Source of the DNA: Cricetomys ansorgei
Lineage: Eukaryota; Chordata; Mammalia; Rodentia; Nesomyidae
Direction: 5' to 3'
DNA: 64,000 nt
Assembly (NCBI GenBank): GCA_026225945.1
Contig: JAMJFZ010000239.1
Coordinates: forward strand, 31,262,501-31,326,500
Within the stretch, counting starts at the first letter, position 1; the number at the start of each line of letters is the position of its first letter. Both the position numbers and the translations under genes were made by a program. This document shows, in pieces, positions 1-11,339 of the stretch. The notes under the pieces were generated by a model, which was given only the letters and a program-made list of their open reading frames with translations, made no database searches and was not told where the DNA came from.

Positions 1-2335
1 CCATTGAATTTTGACTTGGACTACCCCTTTGGAGTCTGTTTTCTTCCCTTCTAACTACAATGAACAAAGACCATTAGATTGTGGAAAACGTTCTGTTGTC
101 TTTCTCTGCAGTGCTGGGGGTTGTGTTTAGGTCTTCCTAGTGCTGTGAAGGTTCTACCACAGTGCTGAGACCCAGACCGCTGGAAATCATTCTTTTCTTT
201 CCGGAGGGGTAAGAGATGGTTTATTCTGGAGCTGTTTTGAGTAACCATGGCCTGGGAACACAGATTTAGGTGACCCCGAATTCCATGTTCCAACATGGAA
301 GCAGTATCATGAAGTTTTTCTAGTTTTACAGAACAAAGGAGGTCTCACAAATCAAGGCAAGCTTAAAATGTGTTGGTGCATACGTGTGAAAGGCAGGTAC
401 AGCAAAGTGGTGGAAGCTTTTATATAGGCCGAAGATGGAATTTACTCTTGTAGCACAGAAGCGAGGTATTGAATGGACTGTCCAGAGGGCCAGGGCAATG
501 TCATGGCTGTGAGGGCTCTTCCTGCTCACAGAGGGGCAGAACCCTCTTAGCCAGCTGCAGAGGGCCGCCAGGCTCCCACCTGGCTCACCTTTCTTCCTAT
601 CCTCATTTACACAGTGGTTCTGATGGCTTTGCCTGTAGTCAACACAGTGTCCGGCCTGCTCAGATTGATCTCATGGCTCTGGAAGCAGATCTTCCCATGC
701 TCCTCCATTCAATAGATTTGGGTGGAAATCCAGACTGCAGCATCCACAGCCAGGGCAGGAGGATTCCTGGGCACATCTTGCAGGCTCAAGCTCCCTGCAT
801 TACTGGAAGGCATCCCAGAGCGCTTTCAACACGCCCACCCTTATCTGCGCATGCCCTGTGGGCTGAGTCTGCAAGGCAGAAAGCCCAGAGCTTTCCAGCT
901 TTGGCTACCAGACCTCATCACTGTGTGGGTTACTTTGTCCTCAGCAAGAGTCCACTCACGGGTATCACCCTAGGTGGTTATATTTCTGCTTCCGGTGGGC
1001 ATTTTTCTCCCCCTCCTTCTGCCCCCCTCCTTCCCTTTCTTCCCTCTCCCTCTCTTATTCTCCAATCTTTCCCCCTCTTTTCTCCTCTCCTTCTCTCTCC
1101 CACCATGACAGACTGTGTACTAGGAACTTCTGATGCTAAGAAGCTACAGACTAAATTGGAGCAAATTGACACTGGCCCGGGGTGGTCACTCTGCAGAGAG
1201 CAGAGAGACCTGAAGGCCTCAGGGCACTGTGGCCCAGATCCTGTCTATACGGTTGGGCCCAACTACATCTCCTTTGCTCTGCTGGTTTATCTTCGTTCAT
1301 TTACTCTTTGACCATAATATACCTCCAGAGGGTGGTTTCTCCACGCACCCACCCCCTACCGCCACTACCACTGTGTTTTGTAATCCACCCTTGGGCAGAC
1401 CTTTCAGACAGGTTAGCTCACACATGTGCCTCTGGCCATGTAAGTGAGGGCCCACACATGACTCTCAAAGAAGCAAAGGAATGTGTCCGTGTATCCACAC
1501 ATCTGCTTGTGGGTTTGCTGCGCTTGGATATCTGTCTCTGTTATGCTCAGGATTGGAGGCTGCAGGACTTGCTCCTCAGAGTACCTCAGATATGCATGGC
1601 ATGCTTCCACCCCGGAACTATCAGGCTGGCTGTCTCCTGTGCTCGGCGCCTTCTCCTCTCAGAGTTCTCCATGGCTTGCCTTCCTTCTAAGCTCTGGCCA
1701 GGTTTTCCTTGAGGACTTGCTTGTCCTTACAGGGTCTGGGACGACACAGGGCCATCTCATAGCAGGCTTTCCTTGAGGGCTTGCTGATCGGACTCCTAAG
1801 TGAGCACATGACACATAGGCTACCTTTTAGCTTTAAGAAGGCAGTTTTGGTTAGTGGAAGGAAAGAAGACTGGATGGATACTCAACCAAAGGGTCTGGGT
1901 TTGTCCCTCACAGAGCAGGCTACCTGAAGAAGTCGGTTGGAAGTGTGGCCTTTTCTACTCCCTCGCCTGTGAAATGGGGTCAATAGTAGGTGCTACTTAT
2001 CTGCTGTGTTCTAGACAATTACCAAGTGTCCGCCTCCGTGTCAGGGCAATATGATGCTGTGTGTCTCATGATACAATATGGGTATTCAGTCCACATCTGA
2101 AGTTTCCAGATGTTGTTGTTGTTGTTTGTTTGTTTTTTAATTACTAAAATAGTAACCTTAACATAAACAAGCCACTAGGCCTAACATCTAGTTAACAAGA
2201 AAATCAGGAACTGGTTAAAATGACCCCATGAAAAAAAAGAAGAAAATCTTCAAGGTACCCAGCCTGACCAATGAAAGCACACTGGTTTTATGAAATGATT
2301 ATAAAGGTGAAGGTATGTTCTCGTCTCCATAAGGC
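1..2335. other. Intergenic, mostly single-copy sequence
   Basis: No gene or clear transposon is recognisable. A pyrimidine-rich tract lies at about 1,005-1,105. Open frames here have no recognisable protein features. Confidence 0.5.
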
Positions 2336-2339
2336 AATA

Positions 2340-2990
2340 TTAGGAGGCGCGACGGTTAATACCGACGGTCAGTTTGACAGGACCTAGAATCACCCAGAAT
2401 CACCTCTGATCATTTTATCTAAGGATTATCCAGACTGCGTTGATTGAGATAAGATGGACTTTAACAGGTTGCATTTCCTGGGCTTGGGTCCTACACTGGA
2501 TTAAAAATGAGAAATATGGGGTCAGCGAGATGGCTCAGTGGTTGGGAGCACTTGCTGCTCTTGTATGGGACCTTGGTTTAGATCCCAGTACCCATACAGT
2601 TCCCAGTAACACCCACCCTCTACCCCACAACCCCCCACCCCTGCAGCTCACAATCACGAGTGGCTGCAGTGCCAGGAGATTCAACGCCCTCTCCTGGCCT
2701 CTGCAGGTACTGCATGCACGTGGTGCACATAAAAGCATACGGGCAAAATACCCGCACACATAAATTTTAAAATTAATAAATAGAAAAGGAAAAAAACTAG
2801 CTGAGCATCAGTGTTCATAACTCTGTGCTTCCTGACTGTGGCTACCATGTGACCAGCTACCCCACGCTCCTGCCGCTGTTCCTTCCCTGCCGTGATGCAC
2901 TATACCCTTGAACCGCAAGTGGAGACAAACCATTTTTCTGATAATACAAGAGGCGTGAAGTGTGTGGTCCTTGCTTGGAATGTAGTTTTT
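2340..2990 (+). mobile_element. Old rodent interspersed repeat, split by a B2 SINE
   Basis: The flanks 2,340-2,515 (GACAGGACCTAGAATCACC, then TTTCCTGGGCTTGGGTCC) and 2,796-2,990 (CTTCCTGACTGTGG, CCACGCTCCTGCCG) look like two parts of one common rodent repeat whose family name I cannot assign with certainty. The B2 element sits between them. Confidence 0.5.
2517..2795 (+). mobile_element. B2/B3 SINE
   Basis: The tRNA-derived head (GCGAGATGGCTCAGTGGTTG, GAGCACTTGCTGCTCTTG) is followed by a B2-type body and an AATAAA-rich tail. It is inserted within the older repeat above. Confidence 0.85.
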
Positions 2991-3003
2991 TAAAAGCATC
3001 AAT

Positions 3004-3121
3004 TGGCCAGGCATGATGGCCTGTCATCCCAGTATTTAGGAGGCTGAGGCCAGACGGCTGCTGTGAGCAGGAGGCCATCTGGAGTTGACAGTGAGAGTCT
3101 TTCTCCAAACAAAAAAGACAA
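3004..3121 (+). mobile_element. B1-related SINE (PB1D/B1F type)
   Basis: GGCCAGGCATGATGGCCTGT start and GGAGGCTGAGGCCAG are typical of a 7SL-derived monomer with an A-rich tail. Confidence 0.7.
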
Positions 3122-3514
3122 ACAATTCCCTATCATCTACCTAGGCAAAGCCTAGAAATAATAGCAATCTATAAAATGCTCAGTGAACATACAAGCATGC
3201 ATAGAATACCGAAAACTATCAGGGCATCAAAGCAGCATTGTGCCCCACCTCCACACCTCTGGGGCTGACTTTGACCTTGTGACCCTCCTTCCTCCTTCCT
3301 CAGCCTCCCTGTCTGACACAAGAGGATGACCTCCAATGCCTGACCATGCTCGAAGGTAAAAAGACCCAGGCAGGCAATCCCACACCCTGGCTATGGAGGG
3401 AAAGATGAGCGGGAAGCTTGTTCTCCAAAATCATTTCCCTGGACAGTGCAGCCTTGGGCATGGCCATCCAACCAAGCCCATCTGGGTTACAGGCTTTCCC
3501 TTTTATAAAGAAAA

Positions 3515-3707
3515 CATTTTTCTTTATTTTTAATCGTGTATATGTAGGTCTGTCTGTACTGAATATGTACACGTAAAGTTCAGGTGCCCGCAGAGCCAGG
3601 AGTCACAGGCAATTGAGAGCCACCTGTCGTGAGTGCTGGAATCCAAATTCAGGCCCCCCAGAAGAGCAGTAACTACTCTCAGCTGCTGAGCCACGTCTCC
3701 AGTACCT
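3515..3707 (-). mobile_element. B3/B2-type SINE
   Basis: Reverse-oriented tRNA-derived SINE: AT-rich tail at the left, AGAAGAGCAGTAACTACTC and CTGCTGAGCCACGTCTCC at the right. Confidence 0.75.
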
Positions 3708-3716
3708 CTGCGTTCC

Positions 3717-4315
3717 AAGAACTTTGATTTGTTCCCTGACAATTTCATATATGTATACAACATGTCTCAATCAACCCCCCTCCAGCTACCCTCTTTCCCT
3801 CCACCACCCGATAATCCTCCTAGCTCTCCATTTCCTCGTTTTGTTTTTTTTTTCTCTTAAAATTCACAGGAGTTCATTTAGCAGCCTGCTGGGATGGTGG
3901 CTGGATATTACACAGGTAACCATAACAGCCATGAGCTCACGGATGTAGCGGCCACTCGACATTCAGGAGACAGCATTTCACAGAATGCCTTCCCATCCTC
4001 TGGCTCTTACAGTCTTTCCACCTGTTTTTACATGATGATCCCGGAGCCCTGGTTGGTGAAGGGGGAAATACAGATCTCCCATTTGAGGCTAAGCGTTCAG
4101 AAGTGACTTCTTCTCAGCACGTTGTCAGACGGTGAGTCTCTGTGTTATGACTGCTATAACACCGATCTGCCAGAAAAGACGTACACGCTGGTGGATAGTG
4201 CTGTGATTGGATTGGCGGCCCACTTCATAGATCAGAGTGCGTGCCATGGTTATGGAGAGCATAGACCCTAGGGGAGCAACCGCTGTTATTGTACTAAGGG
4301 AACACATCAAACGGC
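3717..4315 (+). mobile_element. LINE-1 3' end (old rodent Lx-like)
   Basis: The segment follows the pattern of an old rodent L1 3' UTR: a CCCTCC-rich pyrimidine block, then GGATGGTGGCTGG, CACAGGTAACCATAACAGCC, GCATTTCACAGAATGCCTTC and CTCTGGCTCTTACAGTC. No ORF2 remains. Confidence 0.6.
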
Positions 4316-4719
4316 CTTCTACATGTTAGGCAAGTACTCTACCAGAGAGCTGCATTCCTAGTCTTCATATCTAAAAGCACAATGCCAACTAAATAAACCA
4401 GACTCAGAACAACAACAACAAAAAAAATCTATCATCTGAATGCACTAGAGTGTGGACTTAGATAAAAGTAGTATCAGGAAACTGCTAACAGCACGATATG
4501 ATATTTTGGCTATGTATTTTAGGAGATTGGAATACTGAAGTGTTTTGAGACATATGCACATTGCTCAGAAGTACTGTGAAATAGGGAGAAACATGGGAAA
4601 AGGAGGGTGAGATAGTACTGATCTAGTTAAAGGGAAATGAAATCATCACAGTGGTCAGTTGACAGCTGCAGGATCTAGGTGGTATTCATTGTACTGTATG
4701 CTTTTGTCTTTAAAAACGT

Positions 4720-4902
4720 TATTTTTTATTTTTTAAGTGTGTGTGTGAATGTGAGTGCAGTACCCTCAAAGGCCAGAAGAGGGTGTCAGATCTCCCTGGA
4801 GCTGGAGTTAAAGGCAGATGCAATCCACCATCTTGGCTACTAGGCATCAAACTCTGAAGAGCAGCAAGCAGTCTTCCCAGATGAACCATCTCTCCAGCCT
4901 CA
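4720..4902 (-). mobile_element. B3-type SINE
   Basis: Reverse orientation: GGCCAGAAGAGGGTGTCAGA, then GAAGAGCAGCAAGCAG and GAACCATCTCTCCAGCC at the tRNA-like head. Confidence 0.8.
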
Positions 4903-4984
4903 TTATTTTTTTATTTTTGCATATTATAAAACTTTCATAATTGAAAGACACGAAACGTTACTATAGACTGATAGGTATCTTCAT

Positions 4985-5100
4985 GTGTGCCTATAGGTCC
5001 AGCTATCAGGAGACTGAGGCAGGAGGATTGTTTGAGCTCAGGAACTGGAGACTAGCCTGAGCAATATAGTGAGAGCCAATTTTAGAAAGGCAAGAGATAG
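4985..5100 (+). mobile_element. B1-related SINE (PB1D type)
   Basis: GGAGACTGAGGCAGGAGGAT and AGCCTGAGCAATATAGTGAG identify an old 7SL-derived monomer. Confidence 0.7.
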
Positions 5101-5324
5101 AGGAATGGAGGGAGGGAAGCGAAACTCCATGAGACTCTTTCCTGTGCTTATGCTGCCTGGACGTGAGCAATTCGGGTGCCTCTTGTTTCTCAATCATGGG
5201 GCCCTCTCTGCTACACCTAGAAACTGCTACGCTAGCTGGTTTTTTTAAAAACATTTCTTGAGAGGAGCTCCGTGTGCAGAAAAAGAAACACTATTTGAGA
5301 AAGATTTTTGAAATTATACTTAGG

Positions 5325-5606
5325 ACCAGGACAGTGGCTCAGTCAGCGAATTGCTTCTCACGCAAGGGTGAGGACCTGCGCCTGGTGATCAGGTGTGGTG
5401 GCTTGTAATCCCAGCGCTGGGGAGGCGGAGACAGGTGGAGACCTGGGGCTCTATGGCTAGTCAGTCTAGCCCGAATTGGTAAGTCTCAGGTCCCAGGGAG
5501 ACCTGTGTCAAAAAAAAAAAAAAAAAAGAAAGAAAGAAAAGAAAAGAAAAAAGAAAGGAAGGAAGGAAGGAAGGAAGGAAGGAAGGAAGGAAGGAAGGAA
5601 GGAAAC
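5325..5606 (+). mobile_element. B4-type SINE with A-rich and GGAA microsatellite tail
   Basis: An ID-like head (CAGTGGCTCAGTCAGCGAAT) joins a B1-like body (GGTGTGGTGGCTTGTAATCC). The tail grew into poly(A), then GAAA and (GGAA)n repeats at 5,511-5,606. Confidence 0.7.
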
Positions 5607-5789
5607 AACAAGAGTGTGACTCAGGAATAAGGAAGACACTTGACATTTACCACATTCGAGCACATATAGCCATGCACAAGTGTGCACGTTTGCACACACA
5701 AAAATTGTACTCCATGTATTTAGATACTACATTGGGGGAAAGAACTCTGCGTTTTCTTTAAACTTTCAACTTCAACTGACAACTTTTTT

Positions 5790-6463
5790 TTTTATTTTTT
5801 TTATTTAATGGCCCTAAATCTTAACAATTGCTTTGAGGGGGCATTTTATGTTTCACTTAATTAAATCCCCTATATATTTTAGAATGAATTTATAAATGTG
5901 GCATATTTGAGTTTATTTATAAGGACTTCAAATGCTTAACAATCAGAACATTCCCAAACACTTAAACAATTCTAATAAGGATAATAAATTACACTTTAAA
6001 ATACAGTCCATCCCAAGTACTCATAAACATTCCAATATTGTTTACAAACCTAGTAAAATCACAAATCTAAACAATTACTCAATTACACATTTTAAACTGG
6101 AATCATGAGGCTCATATATTAAATTCTTTAATACTGACTCCTTTTAAACATTACAAACACTGAAAATGCCCAGTATACACAGACCGCTGCTAAACCCCTT
6201 GGAAAAGTATTCCCCTCTGAACCCTTCCCAAGGTCAACAGACACTTGTGCCCACAGGAAACAATTAGGTCGACCTCGGCAACTTGCAGTTCCTACCTCAG
6301 AGATCGAGGCAATGTGGAAGATTCCATTTCTTTCTTGACATTCCCAGTCAAGAGGACTCACTGTAACAGTCTGTGTCTGTGGAGGGGCTGGAATCCCTAG
6401 GGCTCGAGATGTTCCAGTGCCTAAGAGCCTCTGTTCTGAGACAAGCTCTCTCTCTTTATTCTC
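5790..6463 (-). pseudogene. Unidentified retrocopy-like segment with 3' poly(A)
   Basis: On the minus strand this AT-rich stretch reads like an mRNA 3' UTR and ends in AAATAAAAAAAATAAAAAAAA near 5,790, as a retrotransposed transcript would. I could not identify the parent gene, and an LTR or L1-derived origin is possible. Confidence 0.35.
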
Positions 6464-6473
6464 AGATAGCTTT

Positions 6474-6676
6474 TAAAAACTATTTACTTATTTATTTTTA
6501 CTTCATGTGCATTGGTGTTTTGCCTGCATGTTTGCCTGTGTGAGGGTGTCGGATCCTCTGGGACCAGAGTTACAGAGAGTTGTGAGCTGCCATGTGGGTG
6601 CTGGGAATCGAACCCATGTCCTCTTGGAAGAGCAGTCAGTGCTCTTCACTGCTGAGTCATCTCTCCTGCCCCTCTT
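6474..6676 (-). mobile_element. B3/B2 SINE with 10-bp target site duplication
   Basis: Reverse-oriented SINE (GCCATGTGGGTGCTGGGAAT, GAGCAGTCAGTGCTCTTCA). It is flanked by AGATAGCTTT at 6,464-6,473 and 6,677-6,686, the insertion duplication. Confidence 0.85.
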
Positions 6677-7144
6677 AGATAGCTTTGATGCGTTTACTTG
6701 TTGCCTAATTCCGGTCAGACTCTTCTGCTCATATCCCCCATGTTATTCCCGTCTGGAGGGACCACAGCTCTTGGCTGTTGGATGACCCCCAGGTAGAATC
6801 TGCCTTTCACTAATGGCTTTGTTTAGCTGCACATTCAGAACACAGCACAAGTCACTCTGGAGGGTGACCTGGAGCCCTGAACTCAGACCTTCTCCCTGCC
6901 ATGCTGAGGGCACAGGTCTCTCCTACACCCCAGTCCTAAGCTGGCTTGGCAGAGCCTCTTTCTTCTCTGTGATCCCCAGATCTGGGAGTGTTTTCCTGGT
7001 GTGCAGTGAGGGGAGTAGAGGAGGTCTTCCCAAACCACACAGACCCAAGAACTTTGTCTATACTGCTGTACTGTGCCTTTTCTCAAAGTGTCCCTCCCCA
7101 CAAAGTGTCCACCCCCTCCAGCTTTATTTATTTTATTTTGTTTC

Positions 7145-7212
7145 TTTAAGATAAGGTCTCACCGCGGAGCCCAGGGTGGTCCCAGCCTTGCATATGCTGG
7201 GGTTACAGGCTT
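7145..7212 (-). mobile_element. B1-related fragment
   Basis: GATAAGGTCTCACCGCGGAG to GCTGGGGTTACAGGC is a shortened 7SL-derived fragment in reverse orientation. Confidence 0.5.
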
Positions 7213-7231
7213 GGATTAGATGCCTGGATTG

Positions 7232-7345
7232 TTCTATCTTTCCTCCCTCCCTCCCTCCTTCCCTGCCTCCCTCTCTCCCTCCTGCCCTGCCTCCCTCCCT
7301 CCCTTCTTCTTTCCCTCCCTCCTACCTTCTTTGTTTCTCTTTTAC
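7232..7345 (+). repeat. (TCCC)n polypyrimidine tract
   Basis: About 110 bp of almost pure C/T in repeats of CCCT/TCCC, with occasional G. Confidence 0.9.
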
Positions 7346-7599
7346 CTTTTCACTTTCAGAAAACTATAGAGCATTGCAACCATACAAGGAAGGGAGAGTA
7401 TAATTCCTTTGACTGTGTTTGTCTGTGTATTTTAAAGTAAGGCCTATAGCCAGGAGGATCTCCATAGGGTTACACGGAGAAATCTTATCTCAAAAAACCA
7501 AAATAAATAATCAATTAAAAGCCAGACATTTGACAGTCAAAGCCTCTACGCACTCAGCCCTCCTCTGATCTTCCTTTTCCCTCCAAGAGTCTGAACAGT

Positions 7600-8150
7600 T
7601 TTTGGAGCTGGTGCTTAGCGTGCATATATTTTTACTTAATAACTGTATCCATTGTCAACGAAATAGTTCTGCACCTTCCTAATTGTAAGTAAGTACATGA
7701 TATAATGTAGCCTTTGGCCATTTGCTTTTGGTATTTGGCAGTGTGATGGTTTTCATACAAACAGGGCATTCCTGCTTTCTCGGCATTTCAAATGAGCATG
7801 CCACAGTGGGTCCATTCTCCTCCTGATGGACAGGTTGCTTCTACTTTATCTACACAGCATACTAGAGAGACAGTCTTGCCACATCCTCTGGGGCGCACGT
7901 GGGAACCCTTCGCTAGCATTCTTGTAGGAGTGGGTGGTTGGATAACGCAGCACATGCGTTTTGCGGAGTGGGAGGTCGGATACTCCCACCAGCAATGATG
8001 GGAATGCCTCTCCCTCCACACCCCGGAGAACCATACCGACTGTCAGACTTCGGTAGACATGAAATGATCTCTCTGTGGTTTTAAGTTGCGTGTCTCTGAT
8101 TGTCAGTGAGGCTGAACAGTAACTCACCGACTCTTCTTCCCCTGCAGGAT
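7600..8150 (+). mobile_element. LINE-1 3' fragment (old L1M type)
   Basis: Diverged but ordered matches to the L1M 3' end: GTGATGGTTTTCATACA, GGACAGGTTGCTTCTAC, CTCCCACCAGCAATG, CTCTGTGGTTTTAAGTTGC, TCTCTGATTGTCAGTGAGG. Confidence 0.65.
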
Positions 8151-8261
8151 TTTCAAAGCTGTGGTTTCCATCCCCTGCACTCATGAGCGGAGCTAGTCCG
8201 GTTGTTTAAACATGAAGAAAGGGATGGAGAGCTTCAACAGCCCTACAAAGAATATTTTAGT

Positions 8262-8345
8262 TTTCATCCTGAGGTCCTAGGGATCAAACCCAGCGCCTCC
8301 TGCCGGCTAGATAAGTGCGCCATGACTGAGCTCCACCCCCAACTC
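8262..8345 (-). mobile_element. ID-type SINE fragment
   Basis: Reverse of the ID core (AGGGATCAAACCCAGCGCC, GCTCCACCCCCAACTCCC). Confidence 0.6.
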
Positions 8346-8465
8346 CCACAATGCCTCTTTTACTATTCTGTGGTTGCCTGTGGTTGCCGGACAGCCATTC
8401 TGCAATGCTTGTATTGCTTGTCAGTCAGTCTTCCATAGCCTGGCACTGATTCACCATCAAAGAGT

Positions 8466-8496
8466 CTTTTTTTTTTTTTCTTTTTCTTGTTCTTTT

Positions 8497-8527
<31 letters not shown>

Positions 8528-8655
8528 GAGACAGGATTTCTCTGTTGTAACTCTGGCTATCCTGGAACTCACTCCATAGACCAGGCTGGCCTCGAACTCA
8601 GAGATCCACCTGCCTCTGCCTTCTGAGTGCTAGGATTAAAGGCGTGCACCACAGG
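8466..8655 (-). mobile_element. B1 SINE with long T tract
   Basis: Near-complete B1 in reverse orientation behind a T-rich tail of about 60 nt (TTTGAGACAGGATTTCTCTG to AAAGGCGTGCACCAC). Confidence 0.92.
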
Positions 8656-9167
8656 ATCCTTCAACTGTCCACACAAAGTGGCCAACTCCCCCTAAGGCAT
8701 GGTGGCTGCAAGGAAACTCTTCCTGCAAAGTGCCCTGTTTGTACCAGCAGCTCAGCCCTTTGTGCAGTAAGCACTGTGGTTTGGAATGTTCTGGCTTTTG
8801 ATGTCTGGTCATCTCCTCTCTCACTAGTTTCAGGATTCCCAACACATAACGAGTCCCGATATTTCCCAGAAGAACTCAGAAGAGCCCACTGTATTCTAAG
8901 GGAATGACCAGCATTGAGCCCTTGATATCTAGGAACTCTAGGAAAAGACTCGTGTTTTTTCACAGGGACAGTAGCATCAGCATCGTTTATTAGAGTTTTT
9001 AAAGAACACCCATGCCACCTGTAAAGAAGGCACTGGTTTGCATTTGGTCTCCAGACTGGGCCCAGGGGCTTCCCATGTATGCCCAGCCTCCTGCTTTGTA
9101 GGCTTAAAAGTATTGTATGAACATTCTCACCCATTCACGCTAACATTTGACTATTAAAATTTATCAA

Positions 9168-9312
9168 GAGCTGACAAGATGGCTCAGCCGCTAAAGGCAC
9201 TTGCCACCAAACCTGATGACTGGAGTTCAATCCCCAGGATCACGTGATGGAAGGCGAAGTGGCAGGAAGGCATACAAGCACACGAACACACACACACAAT
9301 AAATAAATGTTA
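9168..9312 (+). mobile_element. B3-like tRNA-derived SINE
   Basis: GAGCTGACAAGATGGCTCAG, GCACTTGCCACCAAACCTGA, then GAGTTCAATCCCCAGGATC, with a CA and AATAAAT tail. Confidence 0.8.
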
Positions 9313-9369
9313 GATGTATTTTTAAAGTTTATTAAATATGCCCATTTGTATTTTATTATTTTTCATGTA

Positions 9370-10500
9370 TCCTTTTTTATTTAATAAGCTCTATTAGAAT
9401 ATAATTGACACATTAAACAATGCACCACCTTGAAACTCATGGTTTAACTGTTTTCAATAATCTGAGTTGAGTACACCCACCACCATGGTCAGTTTCAAGT
9501 CACTTCATCGCCCCAAGGACAGACTCAGTACCCTTAAACACTCTCCTATTCCTCCACTCACACCCTCAGTCTTAAGCAACTACTGATCTTCCTGTGCCCA
9601 GACATCTGCCTCTTCTGGACATTTCATAAAAGTGAAGTCATGCATCTGATGTGTTATGACTGGCTCCCTTCACTTCGTGTGATGTTTTCAAAGCTTGCCT
9701 TGTTATATCATGTATACCACTTCACTCCTTTTCAGTGGTCAAATAATATTCCATCACATGGATATACCACATCTGTCGATCCATTGACCCTTTGATAGCC
9801 ATTTGGATTGTCCCTTCTTAAATATCTGGACCAGGGCTTCTGTGAACATTCACGTATATGTTTTTGTTTGAATACCTATTTTATGTATCTTCATTATGTA
9901 TTTATCTTGAGATAGGTTCTTATTATGTACTCAGATTCTTGCCTTAGATTCCCGAGGGCTGAGATTACATGTGTGTGCTACCGTACCCAGGTCTAAATTA
10001 TTTTTAATTCTTTTAGAGTATATACTCACCTAGGAGAGGAATTCATAGTTTGCATGGTAATTCTGGGTTTAATTTTTTGGAGGAGCTTTCCAAGATGTCT
10101 TCCAAATTTACAGGCATCAACACTGTCCATCTCTTTTCTGTCCCTGTGAATTTGTCTCTTCTGGACATGTCGTACAAACGAGCCTACAGGAGTGAGGGAG
10201 AGTGTTCCAGGGTCCCCGTGTTCTCTACAGCATTTATTTTCTGTTAAAAAATATTAGAGCGTGTGTATGTGTATGTAGGGAACAAGGCAAGACAGTGGAA
10301 GAGGCAACGGTGTTACCCTAGCCATCCTAGAGGGTACGAAATGATACCGTGTTGCGGTTTTGGCCTACATTCCTTCAATAACTAAGATGTTGAGGTCTCG
10401 ATAGGGGGTCGTTGGCCATTTAGGTATCTTCCTTAAAGATTCAGTTCTCCTCTCCTTATTTTAATTGAGTCATTCAGCATTTAAGGGTTGGCTTGCTTGT
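9370..10500 (+). mobile_element. LINE-1 3' fragment (old L1M type), interrupted by a B1 piece
   Basis: Ordered matches to the L1M 3' region: TCTTCTGGACATTTCATA, CTCCTTTTCAGTGGTCAAAT, ATATTCCATCACATGG, TCCATTGACCC, CACCTAGGAGAGGAATTC, then CCATCCTAGAGGGTACGAAA. A reverse B1-like fragment occupies about 9,888-9,995. Confidence 0.75.
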
Positions 10501-10629
10501 ATTCTTTCAATTAATATTTTCCCAGCACAATTTATGTGCAAGATACTGGGCTCTGGTTTTTGGGGAAGAGAAACGCAAAGGTGAAGCAGGTTAAGAGTCC
10601 TCTTAGCTGTCTTGTGACATGGGAGCCTA

Positions 10630-10656
10630 CCCCCCCCCCCCCCCCCCCCCCCCCCC
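10630..10656 (+). repeat. Poly(C) run of 27
   Basis: An uninterrupted run of 27 C, able in principle to form i-motif (C strand) or G-quadruplex (G strand) structures. Confidence 0.95.
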
Positions 10657-10917
10657 AGGGCTCAGGACAGAGCAGAAGGCGGCACTTTCAGTCAGATAAT
10701 CCTGGGCCCCGTGGAGAGGCAAAGCCTGAACTCAGCTCGGTGAAGTTGGGAGCCATTACTACTGGAGTTGGGGAAATGGGAAAAATGCCTGGCCAGAGTC
10801 CAGGGAGCCCTGGGGAGGTACAGAGTGTAGGAATGCTAAGGGTGGGGGTGGAGGAAGGCATGCAAGTGGGAGCGAAATATGAATGGGGAGATATACAATC
10901 CAAAACTGACGAGGTTG

Positions 10918-11254
10918 GCGGGGGAGGTGGCTCCGTCGGTGAGGTGCTTGCTGATGAAGAAGAAGGACTTGGGCCAGGCCTGGTGGCAGATGCTTGCAAT
11001 GCCACTGTGAAGGAGGTGGGACACACACATCCCTGGGGTTTGCTACCCAGACAGCCCAGCCAAATAAGTGAGCCCTAGGTCAGTGAGAGATCTTCTGTCA
11101 GCAAAAGATGTCCACCAAGATGGACAGACGCCTCCTGAAGAACAGTACTGGAGATTGACCCGGCCTCCACACATACACACACATACGTGTACCTGCACAC
11201 GCTAACATGCACCTCTCCCATATAAACACACACACACACACACACACACACACG
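10918..11254 (+). mobile_element. B4-type SINE ending in (CA)n
   Basis: GGAGGTGGCTCCGTCGGTGA and GTGCTTGCTG head, B1-like middle (GGCCAGGCCTGGTGGCAGA), and a CA-rich tail with (CA)n at 11,226-11,253. Confidence 0.7.
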
Positions 11255-11267
11255 GTAGACTAGATAG

Positions 11268-11335
11268 ATAGGAGATAGCAGTGGTAAAACACTTGCCCAG
11301 CATGTTTAATCTCCAGCGCTAGAATAAATACAATA
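11268..11335 (+). mobile_element. ID-like fragment
   Basis: GTAAAACACTTGCCCAGCAT and ATCTCCAGCGCTAG resemble the ID core. Confidence 0.5.
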
Positions 11336-11339
11336 AAAC

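Noticed and set aside
469..1311. 280-codon open frame on the plus strand
   Set aside because: Low-complexity composition across a pyrimidine tract, overlapping frames on both strands, no recognisable domain and no splice context.
5511..5606. GGAA repeat as a regulatory enhancer
   Set aside because: It is the expanded tail of a B4-type SINE; nothing suggests ETS-driven activity here.
10536..11078. 180-codon frame with a polyproline stretch
   Set aside because: The prolines come from the poly(C) run and the rest is B4 SINE sequence.
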